Positions 33,356-44,375 of a stretch of DNA of 64,000 nucleotides are shown here, piece by piece (position 1 is the first letter of the stretch; each line of letters opens with the position of its first letter). The translations under genes and the position numbers were made by a program. The notes beneath the pieces were generated by a model that did not search any database, was not told the DNA's origin, and saw only the letters and a program-made list of their open reading frames with translations. The DNA comes from Halopseudomonas litoralis (lineage in GTDB: Bacteria; Pseudomonadota; Gammaproteobacteria; Pseudomonadales; Pseudomonadaceae). The DNA lies in NCBI RefSeq assembly GCF_900105005.1, contig NZ_LT629748.1, positions 2,542,001 through 2,606,000 of the forward strand. Reading direction: 5' to 3'.

Positions 33356-34474
33356 CTACACCAGCACCAGATTCTCTCGGTGCACCAGCTCCGGCTCATC
33401 GACGTAACCGAGCACTCCGACAATCTCCTCACTGGACCGGCCGATGATGCGTGCCGCCTCCTGCGCGCCATAGTTGACCAGGCCGCGTGCGATTTCTTGC
33501 CCATCGAGCCCGGCGCAGACGACCATCTCACCGCGACGGAAGTTGCCTTCCACTGCCTTGACGCCAACCGGCAACAGACTGGAGTGCCCGCCCTGCAATG
33601 CACGCACCGCCCCCTCATCGATGAGCAAGCGACCACGCGTCTGCAGATGGCCGGCGAGCCACTGCTTACGCGCCGCCAGCATACCCTTTTCCGGCAGCAA
33701 CAGTGTACCCAGCTGCTCCCCCGCCTTCAGCCGAGCCACCACCTGATCGATGCGCCCGCCGACGATAATAGTACTGGCCCCTGAGCGAGCCGCCAGCCGC
33801 GCAGCGCGCAACTTGGTCTGCATGCCACCCCGACCCAACGCACCGGCGCTGCCGCCAGCCATGGCATCCAGCTTGGGGTCATCCGCCATGGCACGGGAAA
33901 TGAGTTCAGCATCGGGATTGCTGCGCGGGTCAGCGGTAAACAGCCCATCGCGATCGGTGAGGATCACCAGCAGATCCGCCTCAACCAGGTTGGCCACCAG
34001 CGCACCAAGGGTATCGTTGTCACCAAAACGAATCTCGTCGGTGACCACGGTATCATTCTCGTTGATCACCGGAATCACGCCAAGATCCAGCAACCCCCGC
34101 AAGGTGCTGCGCGCATTGAGGTAGCGCTTGCGATCCGACAGGTCGTCATGCGTGACCAACACCTGAGCCGTTGTCAGCCCATGGGCTTCAAAACTGGTCT
34201 CCCAAGCCTGAACCAGCCCCATCTGCCCCACCGCAGCCGCAGCCTGCAAGCGATGAATACTCTTCGGGCGCTCGGACCAGCCCAGCCGGGTCATACCTGC
34301 CGCCACGGCGCCGGACGAGACCAGCACCACATCCACACCACTGTCACGCAGCGCAGCCAACTGACGAACCCAGATCGCCATGGCTTCACGGTCCAGAGCG
34401 CGACCATCGCCCGTCAGCAATGCACTTCCGATCTTCACCACCCAACGCCGGGCAGCCACTACCTTGTCACGCAT
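33356..34474 (-). CDS. proB: Glutamate 5-kinase
   Basis: First step of proline synthesis: phosphorylates glutamate. The 372-residue protein has an amino-acid kinase domain ([66 protein letters not shown]) and a C-terminal PUA domain (about 280-370), the long form that is feedback-inhibited by proline. It lies 18 bp after obgE, the conserved rplU-rpmA-obgE-proB order. Confidence 0.96.
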   Translation of the reverse strand: MRDKVVAARRWVVKIGSALLTGDGRALDREAMAIWVRQLAALRDSGVDVVLVSSGAVAAGMTRLGWSERPKSIHRLQAAAAVGQMGLVQAWETSFEAHGLTTAQVLVTHDDLSDRKRYLNARSTLRGLLDLGVIPVINENDTVVTDEIRFGDNDTLGALVANLVEADLLVILTDRDGLFTADPRSNPDAELISRAMADDPKLDAMAGGSAGALGRGGMQTKLRAARLAARSGASTIIVGGRIDQVVARLKAGEQLGTLLLPEKGMLAARKQWLAGHLQTRGRLLIDEGAVRALQGGHSSLLPVGVKAVEGNFRRGEMVVCAGLDGQEIARGLVNYGAQEAARIIGRSSEEIVGVLGYVDEPELVHRENLVLV

Positions 34475-34492
34475 GCCTGTTCAGCTCCGCAA

Positions 34493-35752
<1,260 letters not shown>

Positions 35753-35754
35753 CT

Positions 35755-35789
35755 ACAAACAAAAAAGCCCCGTCGCAAGACAGGGCTTT
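35755..35789 (-). terminator. Rho-independent terminator downstream of rpmA
   Basis: On the minus strand AAAGCCC (35783-35789) pairs with GGGCTTT (35764-35770) around a 12-nt loop and is followed by a T-rich run. It lies 17 bp past the rpmA stop and before obgE, so it should reduce read-through from the ribosomal genes. Confidence 0.85.
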
Positions 35790-35806
35790 CTGAAACCGGG
35801 AAACTA

Positions 35807-36064
35807 TCAGCCGGCTACGACACTGACGTAGCGACGGTTGAACTCACCCTTGACTTCAAACTTGATCACGCCGCCAGCCTTGGCAAACAGAGTGTGATCC
35901 TTGCCCATGCCAACGTTCTTGCCGGCGTGGAACTGGGTGCCACGCTGACGGACGATAATGTTGCCAGGTACGATGGTCTGGCCGCCGTACATTTTCACGC
36001 CAAGGCGTTTGGCTTCTGAATCGCGACCGTTACGTGTGGAACCGCCTGCTTTTTTGTGTGCCAT
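35807..36064 (-). CDS. rpmA: 50S ribosomal protein L27
   Basis: An 85-residue basic protein, [20 protein letters not shown] at the N-terminus with [20 protein letters not shown] in the core. The N-terminal tail reaches the peptidyl transferase centre. There is no cleavable N-terminal extension. It lies 20 bp after rplU; the two are co-transcribed. Confidence 0.97.
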   Translation of the reverse strand: MAHKKAGGSTRNGRDSEAKRLGVKMYGGQTIVPGNIIVRQRGTQFHAGKNVGMGKDHTLFAKAGGVIKFEVKGEFNRRYVSVVAG

Positions 36065-36084
36065 GAGTCTTTACTCCTCAATAC

Positions 36085-36396
36085 TTAGGCAGAGATGCCG
36101 GTGATCTTGATTTCGGTGTACCACTGACGGTGGCCCATGCGCTTCATGTGGTGCTTACGACGACGGAACTTGATGATCCGGATCTTATCGCCACGGCCAT
36201 GAGCGCTGATTTCAGCAGTCACCTTGGCACCTTCGACGACCGGCGCACCGATGGTGACGTCATCACCGTTACCGATCAGCAGTACACGATCGAACTCAAT
36301 GCTGGCGCCGGTTTCGGCTTCCAGCTTCTCTACTCTCAGGTATTCGCCTTCGGCGACCTTGTACTGCTTGCCACCAGTAACAATTACTGCGTACAT
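36085..36396 (-). CDS. rplU: 50S ribosomal protein L21
   Basis: A 103-residue protein starting [20 protein letters not shown] and ending with the L21 signature [20 protein letters not shown]. It binds 23S rRNA. The start at 36396 is chosen by homology and the GGAG ribosome site (ACGGAGAAAGCAAC); an upstream in-frame ATG adds 20 non-conserved residues. First gene of the rplU-rpmA pair, divergent from ispB. Confidence 0.97.
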   Translation of the reverse strand: MYAVIVTGGKQYKVAEGEYLRVEKLEAETGASIEFDRVLLIGNGDDVTIGAPVVEGAKVTAEISAHGRGDKIRIIKFRRRKHHMKRMGHRQWYTEIKITGISA

Positions 36397-36692
36397 GTTG
36401 CTTTCTCCGTAATCCTGCTCACCCGGCGCTTGGGTATAATCGTTAATGGCCGGCATGGCTGCAAGTGAACCCGCCTATCGGGCCCGAGCTTGCCATTGTC
36501 AAAACAGGGATGCTGTAAATCGGGTTTTCAGGGGCGGGGATTCTACCGACAAATGACCCACAGTGCAATGCCGAGCTTCGTTTCAGGACCAGGGCTGCGC
36601 ATCTTGCAACGCACGCCGATCCGCGTGCTTCCTTGACAGCACGCAAGCCGCCGCCTAGCATGCCGCGCAACCCTTCTGAAAGCGTGCTGTAG
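36397..36692. promoter_or_regulatory. Divergent rplU / ispB promoter region
   Basis: This 296-bp gap holds no gene. On the minus strand TTGACA (plus 36497-36502) is followed after exactly 17 bp by GATAGG (plus 36474-36479), a plausible rplU promoter with a strong -35 and weak -10. On the plus strand TATAAT occurs at 36435-36440 without a good -35. The plausible rplU leader would be about 70 nt long. Confidence 0.5.
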
Positions 36693-37661
36693 ATGACGAC
36701 CCTGCCTTTTTACAATGCAGTCACGGATGATTTCGAGGCTGTAAACCAGTTGATCATGCGTCAACTGCACTCCCGCGTCCCCCTCGTTGAGAAAATCGGC
36801 AGCTATATCATCAGCGCCGGCGGCAAACGACTTCGCCCTCTGGTAGTACTGCTGGGTGCGCGTGCCTGCGGTTTGACTGATACTCGCCCGCATACCCTGG
36901 CCGCGATCATTGAGTTCATGCACACCTCGACTCTGCTGCACGACGATGTGGTCGATACATCCGACCTGCGCCGGGGCCGCTCCACCGCCAACGCTTTGTG
37001 GGGCAACGCCGCGAGTGTACTGGTAGGTGACTTTCTGTATTCACGCTCCTTCGAGATGATGGTCGAACTCGATGACATGCGCATCATGCAGGTACTGGCC
37101 GGCGCGACCAACGTGATTGCCGAGGGCGAAGTCCTGCAGTTATCGAAGGTGCGTGACGCCAATACTGATGAAGCCACCTATATGGAGGTCATTCGCAGCA
37201 AGACCGCCATGCTGTTCGAGGCCTCGACCCACACCGCAGCCATCCTGGCCGGTGCGCCAACGGAGCAGGCCGAAGCTCTGCGCCGTTACGGTGACGCTCT
37301 GGGCATCGCCTTTCAGCTGGTGGACGACCTGCTGGACTACAACGGCGACGCCGACGCCATGGGCAAGAACGTTGGCGACGACCTGGCCGAAGGCAAGCCC
37401 ACACTACCGCTGATCTATACCATGCGCGAAGGCACCGCCGAACAGGCCAGTCTGGTACGCAAGGCCATTCAGAAAGGCGGCAGCGACGATATCGCACCGA
37501 TCCGCGAGGCCGTTGAAAGCAGCGGTGCGCTGGAATACACCGCCAAACTGGCCCATCAGCATGCCGATGAGGCCATCAACCTGCTGCAGGTTCTACCGCC
37601 GTCCATCTACCGAGACGCGCTGGAGCAACTGGCGCGATTCGCGGTAGATCGGTCTTTCTGA
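36693..37661 (+). CDS. ispB: Octaprenyl/nonaprenyl diphosphate synthase
   Basis: Makes the long isoprenoid side chain of ubiquinone. The 322-residue trans-prenyltransferase has the first aspartate-rich motif LLHDDVVDTSDLRRGR and the second LVDDLLDYNGDADAMGKNVG, plus GGKRLRPLVVLL near the N-terminus. Length and divergent placement against rplU-rpmA match the conserved arrangement. The exact chain length (C40 or C45) cannot be read from sequence. Confidence 0.95.
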   Translation: MTTLPFYNAVTDDFEAVNQLIMRQLHSRVPLVEKIGSYIISAGGKRLRPLVVLLGARACGLTDTRPHTLAAIIEFMHTSTLLHDDVVDTSDLRRGRSTANALWGNAASVLVGDFLYSRSFEMMVELDDMRIMQVLAGATNVIAEGEVLQLSKVRDANTDEATYMEVIRSKTAMLFEASTHTAAILAGAPTEQAEALRRYGDALGIAFQLVDDLLDYNGDADAMGKNVGDDLAEGKPTLPLIYTMREGTAEQASLVRKAIQKGGSDDIAPIREAVESSGALEYTAKLAHQHADEAINLLQVLPPSIYRDALEQLARFAVDRSF

Positions 37662-37734
37662 CCCGGAACCGCTACTGCGGTCATGGCCGCTGCCACAGCA
37701 AATGGCGACCCTCGGGTCGCCACATCTGAACCGC

Positions 37735-38349
37735 TTACAGTACCTCGATCAGCTCGATATCGAAGATCAGCGTGCTGTGCGGCGGGATGCTGCCGGCGGC
37801 GCGCTCGCCGTAAGCCAGATTGGAAGGAATGTACAGACGCCATTTGGCGCCTTCTTGCATCAGCTGCAGCGCTTCAGTCCAACCAGCAATGACCCCACCT
37901 ACCGGGAACTCGGCCGGCTGGCCGCGCTTGTAGGAACTGTCGAACACTTCGCCGCTGATCAGCGTGCCTTCGTAATGGGTGCGCACGGTGGAGCTGGCGG
38001 CCGGTGTAGCACCGGTACCGGCATTGACCACTTCGTACTGCAGACCGGATGGCAGCGTCACTACGCCGTCACGCGTCGCGTTGCGCTCGAGAAACTCCAG
38101 ACCAGCCTTGCCTGCGGCACGAGCGGAGTCCTCAGCCAGCGCCTGCATCTTGCCTTGCAGGGTCTGGAAAGCCGCCTGCATGGCCGCCTCTTCAACCTGG
38201 CTGGGCTGTTGAGTGTACGCATCACGCAGGCCAGCCATGACCAGATCAACGGCCAGATCAGGAATATTACTGGACAGCAGCTGGTCGCCCATCTGGCGGC
38301 CAATGCCGTAGCTCACGCGTTGCTCATCGGTTTCGAATGTAGTGCTCAT
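37735..38349 (-). CDS. fklB: FKBP-type peptidyl-prolyl cis-trans isomerase, FklB type
   Basis: A 204-residue protein with an N-terminal dimerisation helix domain (MSTTFETDEQRVSYGIGRQM, about 1-95) and a C-terminal FKBP domain (SGLQYEVVNAGTGATPAASS, then VRTHYEGTLISGEVFDSSYK, GWTEALQLMQEGAKWRLYIP, STLIFDIELIEVL). No signal peptide is present, so it is cytoplasmic FklB, not periplasmic FkpA. The start at 38349 is chosen by homology; an upstream in-frame start adds 32 unconserved residues. It converges on ispB. Confidence 0.93.
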   Translation of the reverse strand: MSTTFETDEQRVSYGIGRQMGDQLLSSNIPDLAVDLVMAGLRDAYTQQPSQVEEAAMQAAFQTLQGKMQALAEDSARAAGKAGLEFLERNATRDGVVTLPSGLQYEVVNAGTGATPAASSTVRTHYEGTLISGEVFDSSYKRGQPAEFPVGGVIAGWTEALQLMQEGAKWRLYIPSNLAYGERAAGSIPPHSTLIFDIELIEVL

Positions 38350-38514
38350 GGCGGCTCTCCGCAAAAAAGGGTCGTAAAGCCTGACACAAGAACTGCAAAA
38401 ATTCATCCTCAGCGCCGCCTCGGTAACAATCACTGCGTCCGGCAATGCTGCGCCGAGCGTGGGAATAGGCTAAAATGCCGCGCTTTTCGGCCCCACCCTA
38501 ACCGAGACCGCCCC

Positions 38515-39807
38515 ATGCTGGATAAACTGTTCCAACTCAAAGCCCACGGCACCAATGTCCGCACCGAGATAATTGCCGGCGTCACCACCTTCCTGACGAT
38601 GGCTTACATCATCTTTGTCAACCCGATGATGATGGCGGATGCAGGCATTGATCCAGGTGCCGCGTTCGTCGCTACCTGTCTGGCAGCGGCCATCGGCTCA
38701 CTGATCATGGGTTTGTGGGCCAACTACCCGATCGCGCTGGCGCCAGGCATGGGCCTGAATGCCTTCTTCAGCTACACGGTGGTCGGCTCCATGGGCTACA
38801 GCTGGCAGGTGGCATTGGGGGCGGTGTTCATTTCCGGCCTGATATTCTTCCTGCTGAGCATTTTCAAGGTCCGTGAGTGGGTAATCAACAGTATTCCCTT
38901 GCCACTGCGTTCAGCGATTGCCGCCGGCATCGGTCTCTTCCTGGCGCTGATCGCCCTGGAAAGTGCCGGCATCGTGGTCGACAACCCAGCCACCCTGGTC
39001 AGTGCCGGTGACATGACCCAACCCGGTCCGATACTGGCCTCGCTGGGCTTCGCCGTCATCGTTGCGCTGGCCTACCGCCGAGTGACCGGTGCAGTGATGA
39101 TCGGCATTCTGCTGGTTACTCTGATCAGCCTGATGCTTGGCCTGACCAACGCCAGCGGCTTCGTCTCGGCACCACCGAGCCTGACCCCTACCCTGTTGCA
39201 GCTGGATATCAAGGGCGCTATGGAAGTCGGCCTTATCAGTGTGATCTTTGCCTTCCTGTTCGTTGACCTGTTCGACACCTCCGGCACCCTGATCGGCGTC
39301 GCGCAGAAGGCCGGGCTTGTGGACAAGGACGGCAAGCTGCCGCGCCTGGGCCGCGCGCTCATGGCGGACAGCACCGCCACCATGGCCGGCTCGCTGATGG
39401 GCACCTCCACTACCACCAGTTACGTTGAGTCCGCCGCCGGCACCGCGGCTGGTGGCCGCACTGGCCTCACCGCCTGCGTGGTTGCCGTGCTGTTCCTGCT
39501 CAGCCTGTTTCTTTCACCGCTGGCTGGAGCAGTACCTGCGTTTGCCACCGCTCCGGCGCTGTTCTTTGTCGCCGTGCTGATGACCAGCGGCCTGGTTCAG
39601 GTTGATTGGGAGGACCTGACCGAGGCCGCCCCGGTGGTGGTGACGGCACTGGTCATGCCGCTGACCTTCTCCATCGCCAACGGTATCGCGCTGGGCTTCA
39701 TTTCCTGGACCGCAATCAAACTGCTGTCCGGCCGCTGGCGCGAACTCAACCTGAGCCTGTATGTGCTGTCGGCACTGTTCATCGTCAAACTCGGGTTTTT
39801 CAGCTGA
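38515..39807 (+). CDS. NCS2-family purine (adenine/guanine/hypoxanthine) permease
   Basis: A 430-residue membrane protein of the AzgA-like branch of NCS2 transporters, with about 12-14 hydrophobic segments. Diagnostic parts are [20 protein letters not shown] at the N-terminus, [40 protein letters not shown] and [20 protein letters not shown], the substrate and cation sites of the family. It imports purine bases with protons. The start [13 protein letters not shown] at 38515 is chosen by homology; the ribosome site is weak. It overlaps trmA by 1 nt (TGATG). Confidence 0.92.
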   Translation: MLDKLFQLKAHGTNVRTEIIAGVTTFLTMAYIIFVNPMMMADAGIDPGAAFVATCLAAAIGSLIMGLWANYPIALAPGMGLNAFFSYTVVGSMGYSWQVALGAVFISGLIFFLLSIFKVREWVINSIPLPLRSAIAAGIGLFLALIALESAGIVVDNPATLVSAGDMTQPGPILASLGFAVIVALAYRRVTGAVMIGILLVTLISLMLGLTNASGFVSAPPSLTPTLLQLDIKGAMEVGLISVIFAFLFVDLFDTSGTLIGVAQKAGLVDKDGKLPRLGRALMADSTATMAGSLMGTSTTTSYVESAAGTAAGGRTGLTACVVAVLFLLSLFLSPLAGAVPAFATAPALFFVAVLMTSGLVQVDWEDLTEAAPVVVTALVMPLTFSIANGIALGFISWTAIKLLSGRWRELNLSLYVLSALFIVKLGFFS

Positions 39808-40892
39808 TGGGCCTGGCATTCGATCCCACCGGCTATGAACGCCAGCTCGAGGAAAAGCGCCAACAGTTGACTGCACTGCTGCAGCCCTTCGCTGCGCCCG
39901 CCCCCGAGGTGTTCACCTCGCCGCTGGAGCATTTTCGTTTAAGGGCCGAATTCCGCCTGTGGTATGAACAGGGCCAACCGCATTACGCCATGTTCGAGCC
40001 AGGCAACAATCGCCAGCCGATCCTGATCGAACAGCTGCCCATCGCCAGCGAGCGTATCAATGCCCTGATGATGCCACTGCTGGAAGCCTGCAAGGCCGAT
40101 CCGGTACTGGGTCGCAAACTGTTTCAGGTAGAGTTCCTCACCACGCTGTCCGGTGAGGCGCTGGTTACCCTGTGCTATCACCGCCCTATCGACGAGCAGT
40201 GGGATATCGCCGCCCAGCAATTGGCCGACCAACTGAATATCCTGCTGATCGGGCGCAGCCGCGGGCGCAGACGCGTATTGCAACGTGATCATGTGCTGGA
40301 AGAGCTGACCGTCAATGGACGCACCTGGCGCTATCAGCAAGCGGAAGGCGGCTTCACCCAGCCCAACGGGCAGGTCAACCAGCATATGCTCGGCTGGGCG
40401 CTGGATGCGGCCGGTGATAACGCCGATGATCTGCTGGAGCTGTATTGCGGCAACGGCAATTTTACCCTGCCATTGTCCACCCGCTTCCGCCGTGTGCTGG
40501 CCACGGAGTTGTCCAAGAGTTCGGTGCGCTCCGCGCTGGAAAACATCGCCCTCAATCAGGTGGATAACGTCACTCTGGTGCGCCTTTCCAGTGAGGAAGT
40601 CACCCAGGCATTGACCGGCGTACGCGCGTTCCGCCGCCTGCAAGGCGTCGATCTGAGCGGTTATGAGTTCGGCACCGTATTCGTCGATCCACCCCGCGCC
40701 GGGCTGGATCCAGCCACACTTGAGCTGGTCAAGGGCTACCGCCGCATACTTTACGTATCCTGCAATCCGCTGACCCTGGCGGCCAACCTCGACGAACTGC
40801 ACAAGACTCACCGCATCGTCCGCTGCGCCCTGTTCGACCAGTTTCCCTATACCCATCACATGGAGTCAGGGGTGTTGCTGGAGCGCCGCTGA
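39807..40892 (+). CDS. trmA: tRNA (uracil-54-C5)-methyltransferase
   Basis: Makes ribothymidine at position 54 of tRNA. The 361-residue protein has the SAM-binding motif [19 protein letters not shown], the [11 protein letters not shown] segment and the catalytic cysteine in [15 protein letters not shown], with the general base Glu in the C-terminal [12 protein letters not shown]. It lacks the N-terminal iron-sulfur TRAM domain of RlmD, which separates TrmA from its paralogs. The start ATG overlaps the permease stop (TGATG), so the two are coupled, though functionally unrelated. Confidence 0.95.
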   Translation: MGLAFDPTGYERQLEEKRQQLTALLQPFAAPAPEVFTSPLEHFRLRAEFRLWYEQGQPHYAMFEPGNNRQPILIEQLPIASERINALMMPLLEACKADPVLGRKLFQVEFLTTLSGEALVTLCYHRPIDEQWDIAAQQLADQLNILLIGRSRGRRRVLQRDHVLEELTVNGRTWRYQQAEGGFTQPNGQVNQHMLGWALDAAGDNADDLLELYCGNGNFTLPLSTRFRRVLATELSKSSVRSALENIALNQVDNVTLVRLSSEEVTQALTGVRAFRRLQGVDLSGYEFGTVFVDPPRAGLDPATLELVKGYRRILYVSCNPLTLAANLDELHKTHRIVRCALFDQFPYTHHMESGVLLERR

Positions 40893-41133
40893 TTCAGCGG
40901 CATACCCGCGCTCGCCGAAAACTCCTTGCTGTGTATCAGCGCGCCGGATGACCCCGAAGCAGATGCGAGGGACAGGGTCCGGATATCCTTTAGCGTGAAC
41001 CCTCTCGCATATTTCATCTGTATTGAGCCGATATCCACAGGCTTGCATTACAATTTCAACTCCGGACGATCCGGATTGTTCATTGTTCAACGGGCAGCGT
41101 AGGCAGTAGCCCTTTTCCAGGGAGGACTGTGCC

Positions 41134-41649
41134 ATGCGTTGTCGTGGATTTACCTTGATTGAAATAATGGTGGCACTCGCCGTGCTGGCGATCCTGCTGG
41201 CGGTAGGACTGCCCACGTTCGGCGGTCTGATTGACGTCCAGCGTATGGACAGCAGCGTCAGCAGCATGGTGCGCAGCATCAACCACACCCGCACCGAAGC
41301 CACTCGCCGCAATCGCTACGTCAGCATGGCGCCCCTCTCCGGGGACTGGAACAATGGCTGGACCATCTTTATTGACACGAACAACAATGGCGCTCTTGAT
41401 GCCGGCGAGACGCTGCTCCATGAAGAACAGCCGCCCCGCGTTCATCACATACACACCAGCACCACGATCACGCCCTATCTGCGCTATAACCCCCAGGGCG
41501 AGTCGGAGCTACTGAACGGCGGCTTCCAGTCCGGTACCTTTTCCATCTGTCCACGGGACCCGGGTGTGAAGGGGCGCAAGGTGATCATCAACCGTATTGG
41601 TCGTGCGCGGGTGGAGCGGGCGGTGATCGGAGCGGATTGCCCCGCCTGA
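41134..41649 (+). CDS. Type IV pilin-like protein, FimT/GspH family
   Basis: A 171-residue pseudopilin. The N-terminus MRCRGFTLIEIMVALAVLAI is a class-III signal: prepilin peptidase would cut after Gly5, with Phe6 first and Glu10 as mature position 5. A hydrophobic helix follows, then a GspH/FimT-like globular domain with LLHEEQPPRVHH and a C-terminal disulfide-type pair (SICPRDPG, GADCPA). GGGAGGAC gives a good ribosome site. It stands alone, without pilV, pilW, pilX, pilY1 or pilE beside it. FimT-type pilins are linked to DNA binding in natural transformation in other bacteria; the role here is open. Confidence 0.85.
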   Translation: MRCRGFTLIEIMVALAVLAILLAVGLPTFGGLIDVQRMDSSVSSMVRSINHTRTEATRRNRYVSMAPLSGDWNNGWTIFIDTNNNGALDAGETLLHEEQPPRVHHIHTSTTITPYLRYNPQGESELLNGGFQSGTFSICPRDPGVKGRKVIINRIGRARVERAVIGADCPA

Positions 41650-41940
41650 TTTCTCTGGAAATGGCGGTTTTTTGATCCCCATCTATACTGATGGCGCTTG
41701 AACGCAACAAAAACCCAACAAGGCGTTCAGCAAGCTGAGGCGACCAGACCCATGGCCCACGCACGCTTTTCGCATGCAACAGCAGTGCGCATCGGCGCCC
41801 CCGTGCCGCCAGCGCGGCATCTATTATCCCTACGCCTCGTCCCCTCCCTGCCACGTTCGTCTCTGCTCTTCGCGGAGGTGAACCCATGCACGGGCGCATA
41901 ACAATAACAACAAAGGCTTCGGCCACCAGAGGGAAATACG
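41650..41940 (+). other. Leader region of the lipoprotein gene
   Basis: The 291-bp gap has no convincing gene; a 67-codon frame starting at 41698 lacks a ribosome site. Visible elements are a GAACGC/GCGTTC inverted repeat near 41699-41727, and near the end the A-rich 41900-41914 tract. AGAGGGAAATACG gives the ribosome site of the next gene. No U-tailed terminator was found after the pilin gene. Confidence 0.45.
41900..41914 (+). promoter_or_regulatory. Candidate Hfq/Crc motif ahead of the lipoprotein gene
   Basis: AACAATAACAACAAA consists of five AAN triplets in a row, a strong form of the AANAANAA Hfq/Crc site. It lies 26-41 nt upstream of the ATG at 41941 and just before the ribosome site. 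It suggests that the esterase-like lipoprotein is repressed while preferred carbon sources are present. Function is inferred. Confidence 0.5.
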
Positions 41941-44334
41941 ATGTCAAACATGAGACGTTATGGATTACCTTGTGCAATCAGCCTTCTCACCCTTGTCCTG
42001 ACTGGCTGCCTCGGCGGCTCGGGAGGCTCCGACTCCCGCTCTGATAATACCCCCGATCTGGAGTTGCGCACGCTCTCCAGTGCGGCGGATCAGGTCAGTG
42101 GCGGCAGCGTTCTGGTATCCCTGGAAGGCGACGCTGACCTGACCGATGAGGAGCTGGACCAATTGGAGTTCTGGCTCAATGACCAGCAAGTGGAACCTGC
42201 TCGCCTGACCCGCCGCAACAATCAACTGGAGATTCTGCTGGAAGACCTCGTCGAAGGGGACAACCAGCTTGAACTACACCATGCCAAGCACGGTCCGCTG
42301 GATGACATCACCCTGGTCAATCATCCGATAACCGGGCCTATTTTCTCCGGTCCGCAACAATATCCCTTTGTCTGCACCTCCGTCTCCGAACTGGGCAAAC
42401 AGCCACTGGTGGATACCGATGGTAATACCGGCTTTCCGGTTCTTGACGACAATGGCGACCAGATCGGTCTGAGCAAGGATTGCTCGATAGCGCCATACGT
42501 GGTGTTTCTCTACCGCACCAATACCGCCAACCCCACCTACCAACCGCTGCCTACGGATGGTTCACGCCCCTCTGACATGGCGACCACCACCCTGACCGAC
42601 GGCCGGGCGGTGGATTTCATCGTCCGCCAGGAGCGCGGCACCATCAACCGCTTCCTCTACAGTTTCGCCACCTTGGCGACCCTGGGAGACGCCGCCGATG
42701 CCGCGGCCACGAACAACTGGAACGGTCGGCTGTTATTCCATTTTGAAGGTGGCGTCGCCATCGGCCACACCCAGGGCCGCATCAGTGGTCGAGCGCTGGC
42801 GCCGGAAGTGTTGGGCAAGGGTTATGCCGTCATCTATTCTTCGGGCACTCGCACCAATGCCCATTACAGCCTGCAGGTGGGTGGCGAGACCGCACTGATG
42901 GTGAAGGAGCACTTCATCAAACGCTTCGGCAACCCGGACTACACCGTCGCCATTGGCGGCTCCGGTGGCGGTATCCAGCAGTATGTCTACTCGCAGAATC
43001 ACCCGGACCTGCTGGACGCCGGTGTACCGCAATATTCTTATCCCGACATGGTCACGCAAACAATCCATATCGGTGACTGCGAGCTACTGGAATATTATAT
43101 GGACGCCACCGACCGCACCAACCCGTTCTGGCGCACCACAACCAACCGCAGCCTGCTGGTTGGTCTGAACTCGACCGACGCCTACCCTGACCCATTCGCT
43201 GACGCTAAAACCATGCTGGGCTACAGCACCGCGCCCGGCATGACCGAGTGCATTCCCGCCTGGCGCGGCCTGACGCCGCTGGTGATGAATCCGCACTATG
43301 GCCAGGCAACCAACCAGCAACTGATGCAGCCGCCTGGTGTGATGGATAACGTGCAATGGACCCACTATGACGACCTGCGCAATATCTATGGCGTCGATGA
43401 CAACGGCAATCCGCGCACCCTGTTCGACAACGTGGGCGTTCAGTATGGCTTGCAGGCGCTGACAGATGGCGATATCACCCCGGCGGAGTTTCTCAAGCTG
43501 AACAGCCAGATCGGCGGTTGGAAACACCCCAACGACATGGTGCAGGAAGGCTTTCCGTTTATCGGGTCCGAACAGGACGTTCTGAACGATCCCTCCGTGT
43601 TCGACCCTTGGAGCAGCCGGAACATGCGCCTGAGCCCGGACGGCGTCAGCCCGGCGCCACGCACCGAAGGTGATCTGCTGGCCATCAATGCTGCCTATGA
43701 TTCGGGGATGGTGTTCAATGGACAATTGAACATGCCGGTCATCGACTGGCGTCATTATCTGGAAGAGGTGCTGGACATGCACAACAGTCACCAGTCCTTC
43801 TCCGCCCGCCAGCGTATCCGCAACCAGATGGGCGATTCGGACAACCAGGTCATCTGGTTCACTGATACCCGCCCGACCGATTTGAGCGACCCCGACGAGC
43901 CTCGCTCCCGGGAGGAGTTCGATCAGACCTGGATGGCCCTGGAGGTGCTGCATGAATGGCTGATGAATATCCGCGACAATCCCGAAGGCGGCATCGCCGA
44001 CAACAAGCCCGCCGAGGCGGTGGACAGTTGCTTTGAAACCAATGGAGAGTTGATTGCGTCGGGCGACGATGTGTGGGACGGCATACTCGATGCCAACCCC
44101 ACTGGCAGCTGTACCAACCAGTTCCCGACCTATACCACCTCAAGAATGATTGCGGGTGGGCCAATCGAGGGCAGCATCTTCAAGTGTGCTTTGAAACCGG
44201 TCAGCACCGCGTTGAATGACGGGACTTATGGCAGCTGGGATCCCACCAGCGAACAGCTGAACGAACTGAACGCGATCTTCCCGCAGGGAGTCTGTGATTA
44301 CGCTCAGCCAGATCAGGGTCGGCCACAAGGTTGA
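41941..44334 (+). CDS. Large alpha/beta-hydrolase-like lipoprotein (DUF6351-like)
   Basis: A 797-residue secreted lipoprotein. The signal peptide ends in the lipobox LTGC (Cys23), followed by a Gly/Ser/Asp-rich linker. A probable beta-sandwich segment follows (about 40-130), then the hydrolase part. The nucleophile elbow is AIGGSGGGIQQY (Ser341, GxSxG type); GRLLFHFEGGVAIGHTQGRI and GYAVIYSSGTRTNAHYSLQV precede it. Candidates for Asp and His of a triad lie in VIDWRHYLEEVLDMHNSHQS. No residue is proven. The sequence looks like DUF6351 proteins, related to esterases and PHA-oligomer hydrolases, but the substrate is unknown. A strong hairpin follows the stop. Confidence 0.75.
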   Translation: MSNMRRYGLPCAISLLTLVLTGCLGGSGGSDSRSDNTPDLELRTLSSAADQVSGGSVLVSLEGDADLTDEELDQLEFWLNDQQVEPARLTRRNNQLEILLEDLVEGDNQLELHHAKHGPLDDITLVNHPITGPIFSGPQQYPFVCTSVSELGKQPLVDTDGNTGFPVLDDNGDQIGLSKDCSIAPYVVFLYRTNTANPTYQPLPTDGSRPSDMATTTLTDGRAVDFIVRQERGTINRFLYSFATLATLGDAADAAATNNWNGRLLFHFEGGVAIGHTQGRISGRALAPEVLGKGYAVIYSSGTRTNAHYSLQVGGETALMVKEHFIKRFGNPDYTVAIGGSGGGIQQYVYSQNHPDLLDAGVPQYSYPDMVTQTIHIGDCELLEYYMDATDRTNPFWRTTTNRSLLVGLNSTDAYPDPFADAKTMLGYSTAPGMTECIPAWRGLTPLVMNPHYGQATNQQLMQPPGVMDNVQWTHYDDLRNIYGVDDNGNPRTLFDNVGVQYGLQALTDGDITPAEFLKLNSQIGGWKHPNDMVQEGFPFIGSEQDVLNDPSVFDPWSSRNMRLSPDGVSPAPRTEGDLLAINAAYDSGMVFNGQLNMPVIDWRHYLEEVLDMHNSHQSFSARQRIRNQMGDSDNQVIWFTDTRPTDLSDPDEPRSREEFDQTWMALEVLHEWLMNIRDNPEGGIADNKPAEAVDSCFETNGELIASGDDVWDGILDANPTGSCTNQFPTYTTSRMIAGGPIEGSIFKCALKPVSTALNDGTYGSWDPTSEQLNELNAIFPQGVCDYAQPDQGRPQG

Positions 44335-44341
44335 AGCCGAG

Positions 44342-44370
44342 CCGGTACGCCTGGGCAGGCGTACCGGTTT
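44342..44370 (+). terminator. Hairpin terminator between the lipoprotein gene and argJ
   Basis: A perfect 11-bp stem CCGGTACGCCT / AGGCGTACCGG with loop GGGC, followed by TTT. It lies between two convergent stops (44334 and 44376) and can act on both transcripts. The T-run is short. Confidence 0.75.
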
Positions 44371-44375
44371 CCGTG

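Noticed and set aside
41698..41901. 67-codon plus-strand frame in the lipoprotein leader
   Set aside because: No ribosome site, arginine/proline-rich translation, ends at the A-rich regulatory tract; no support as a gene.
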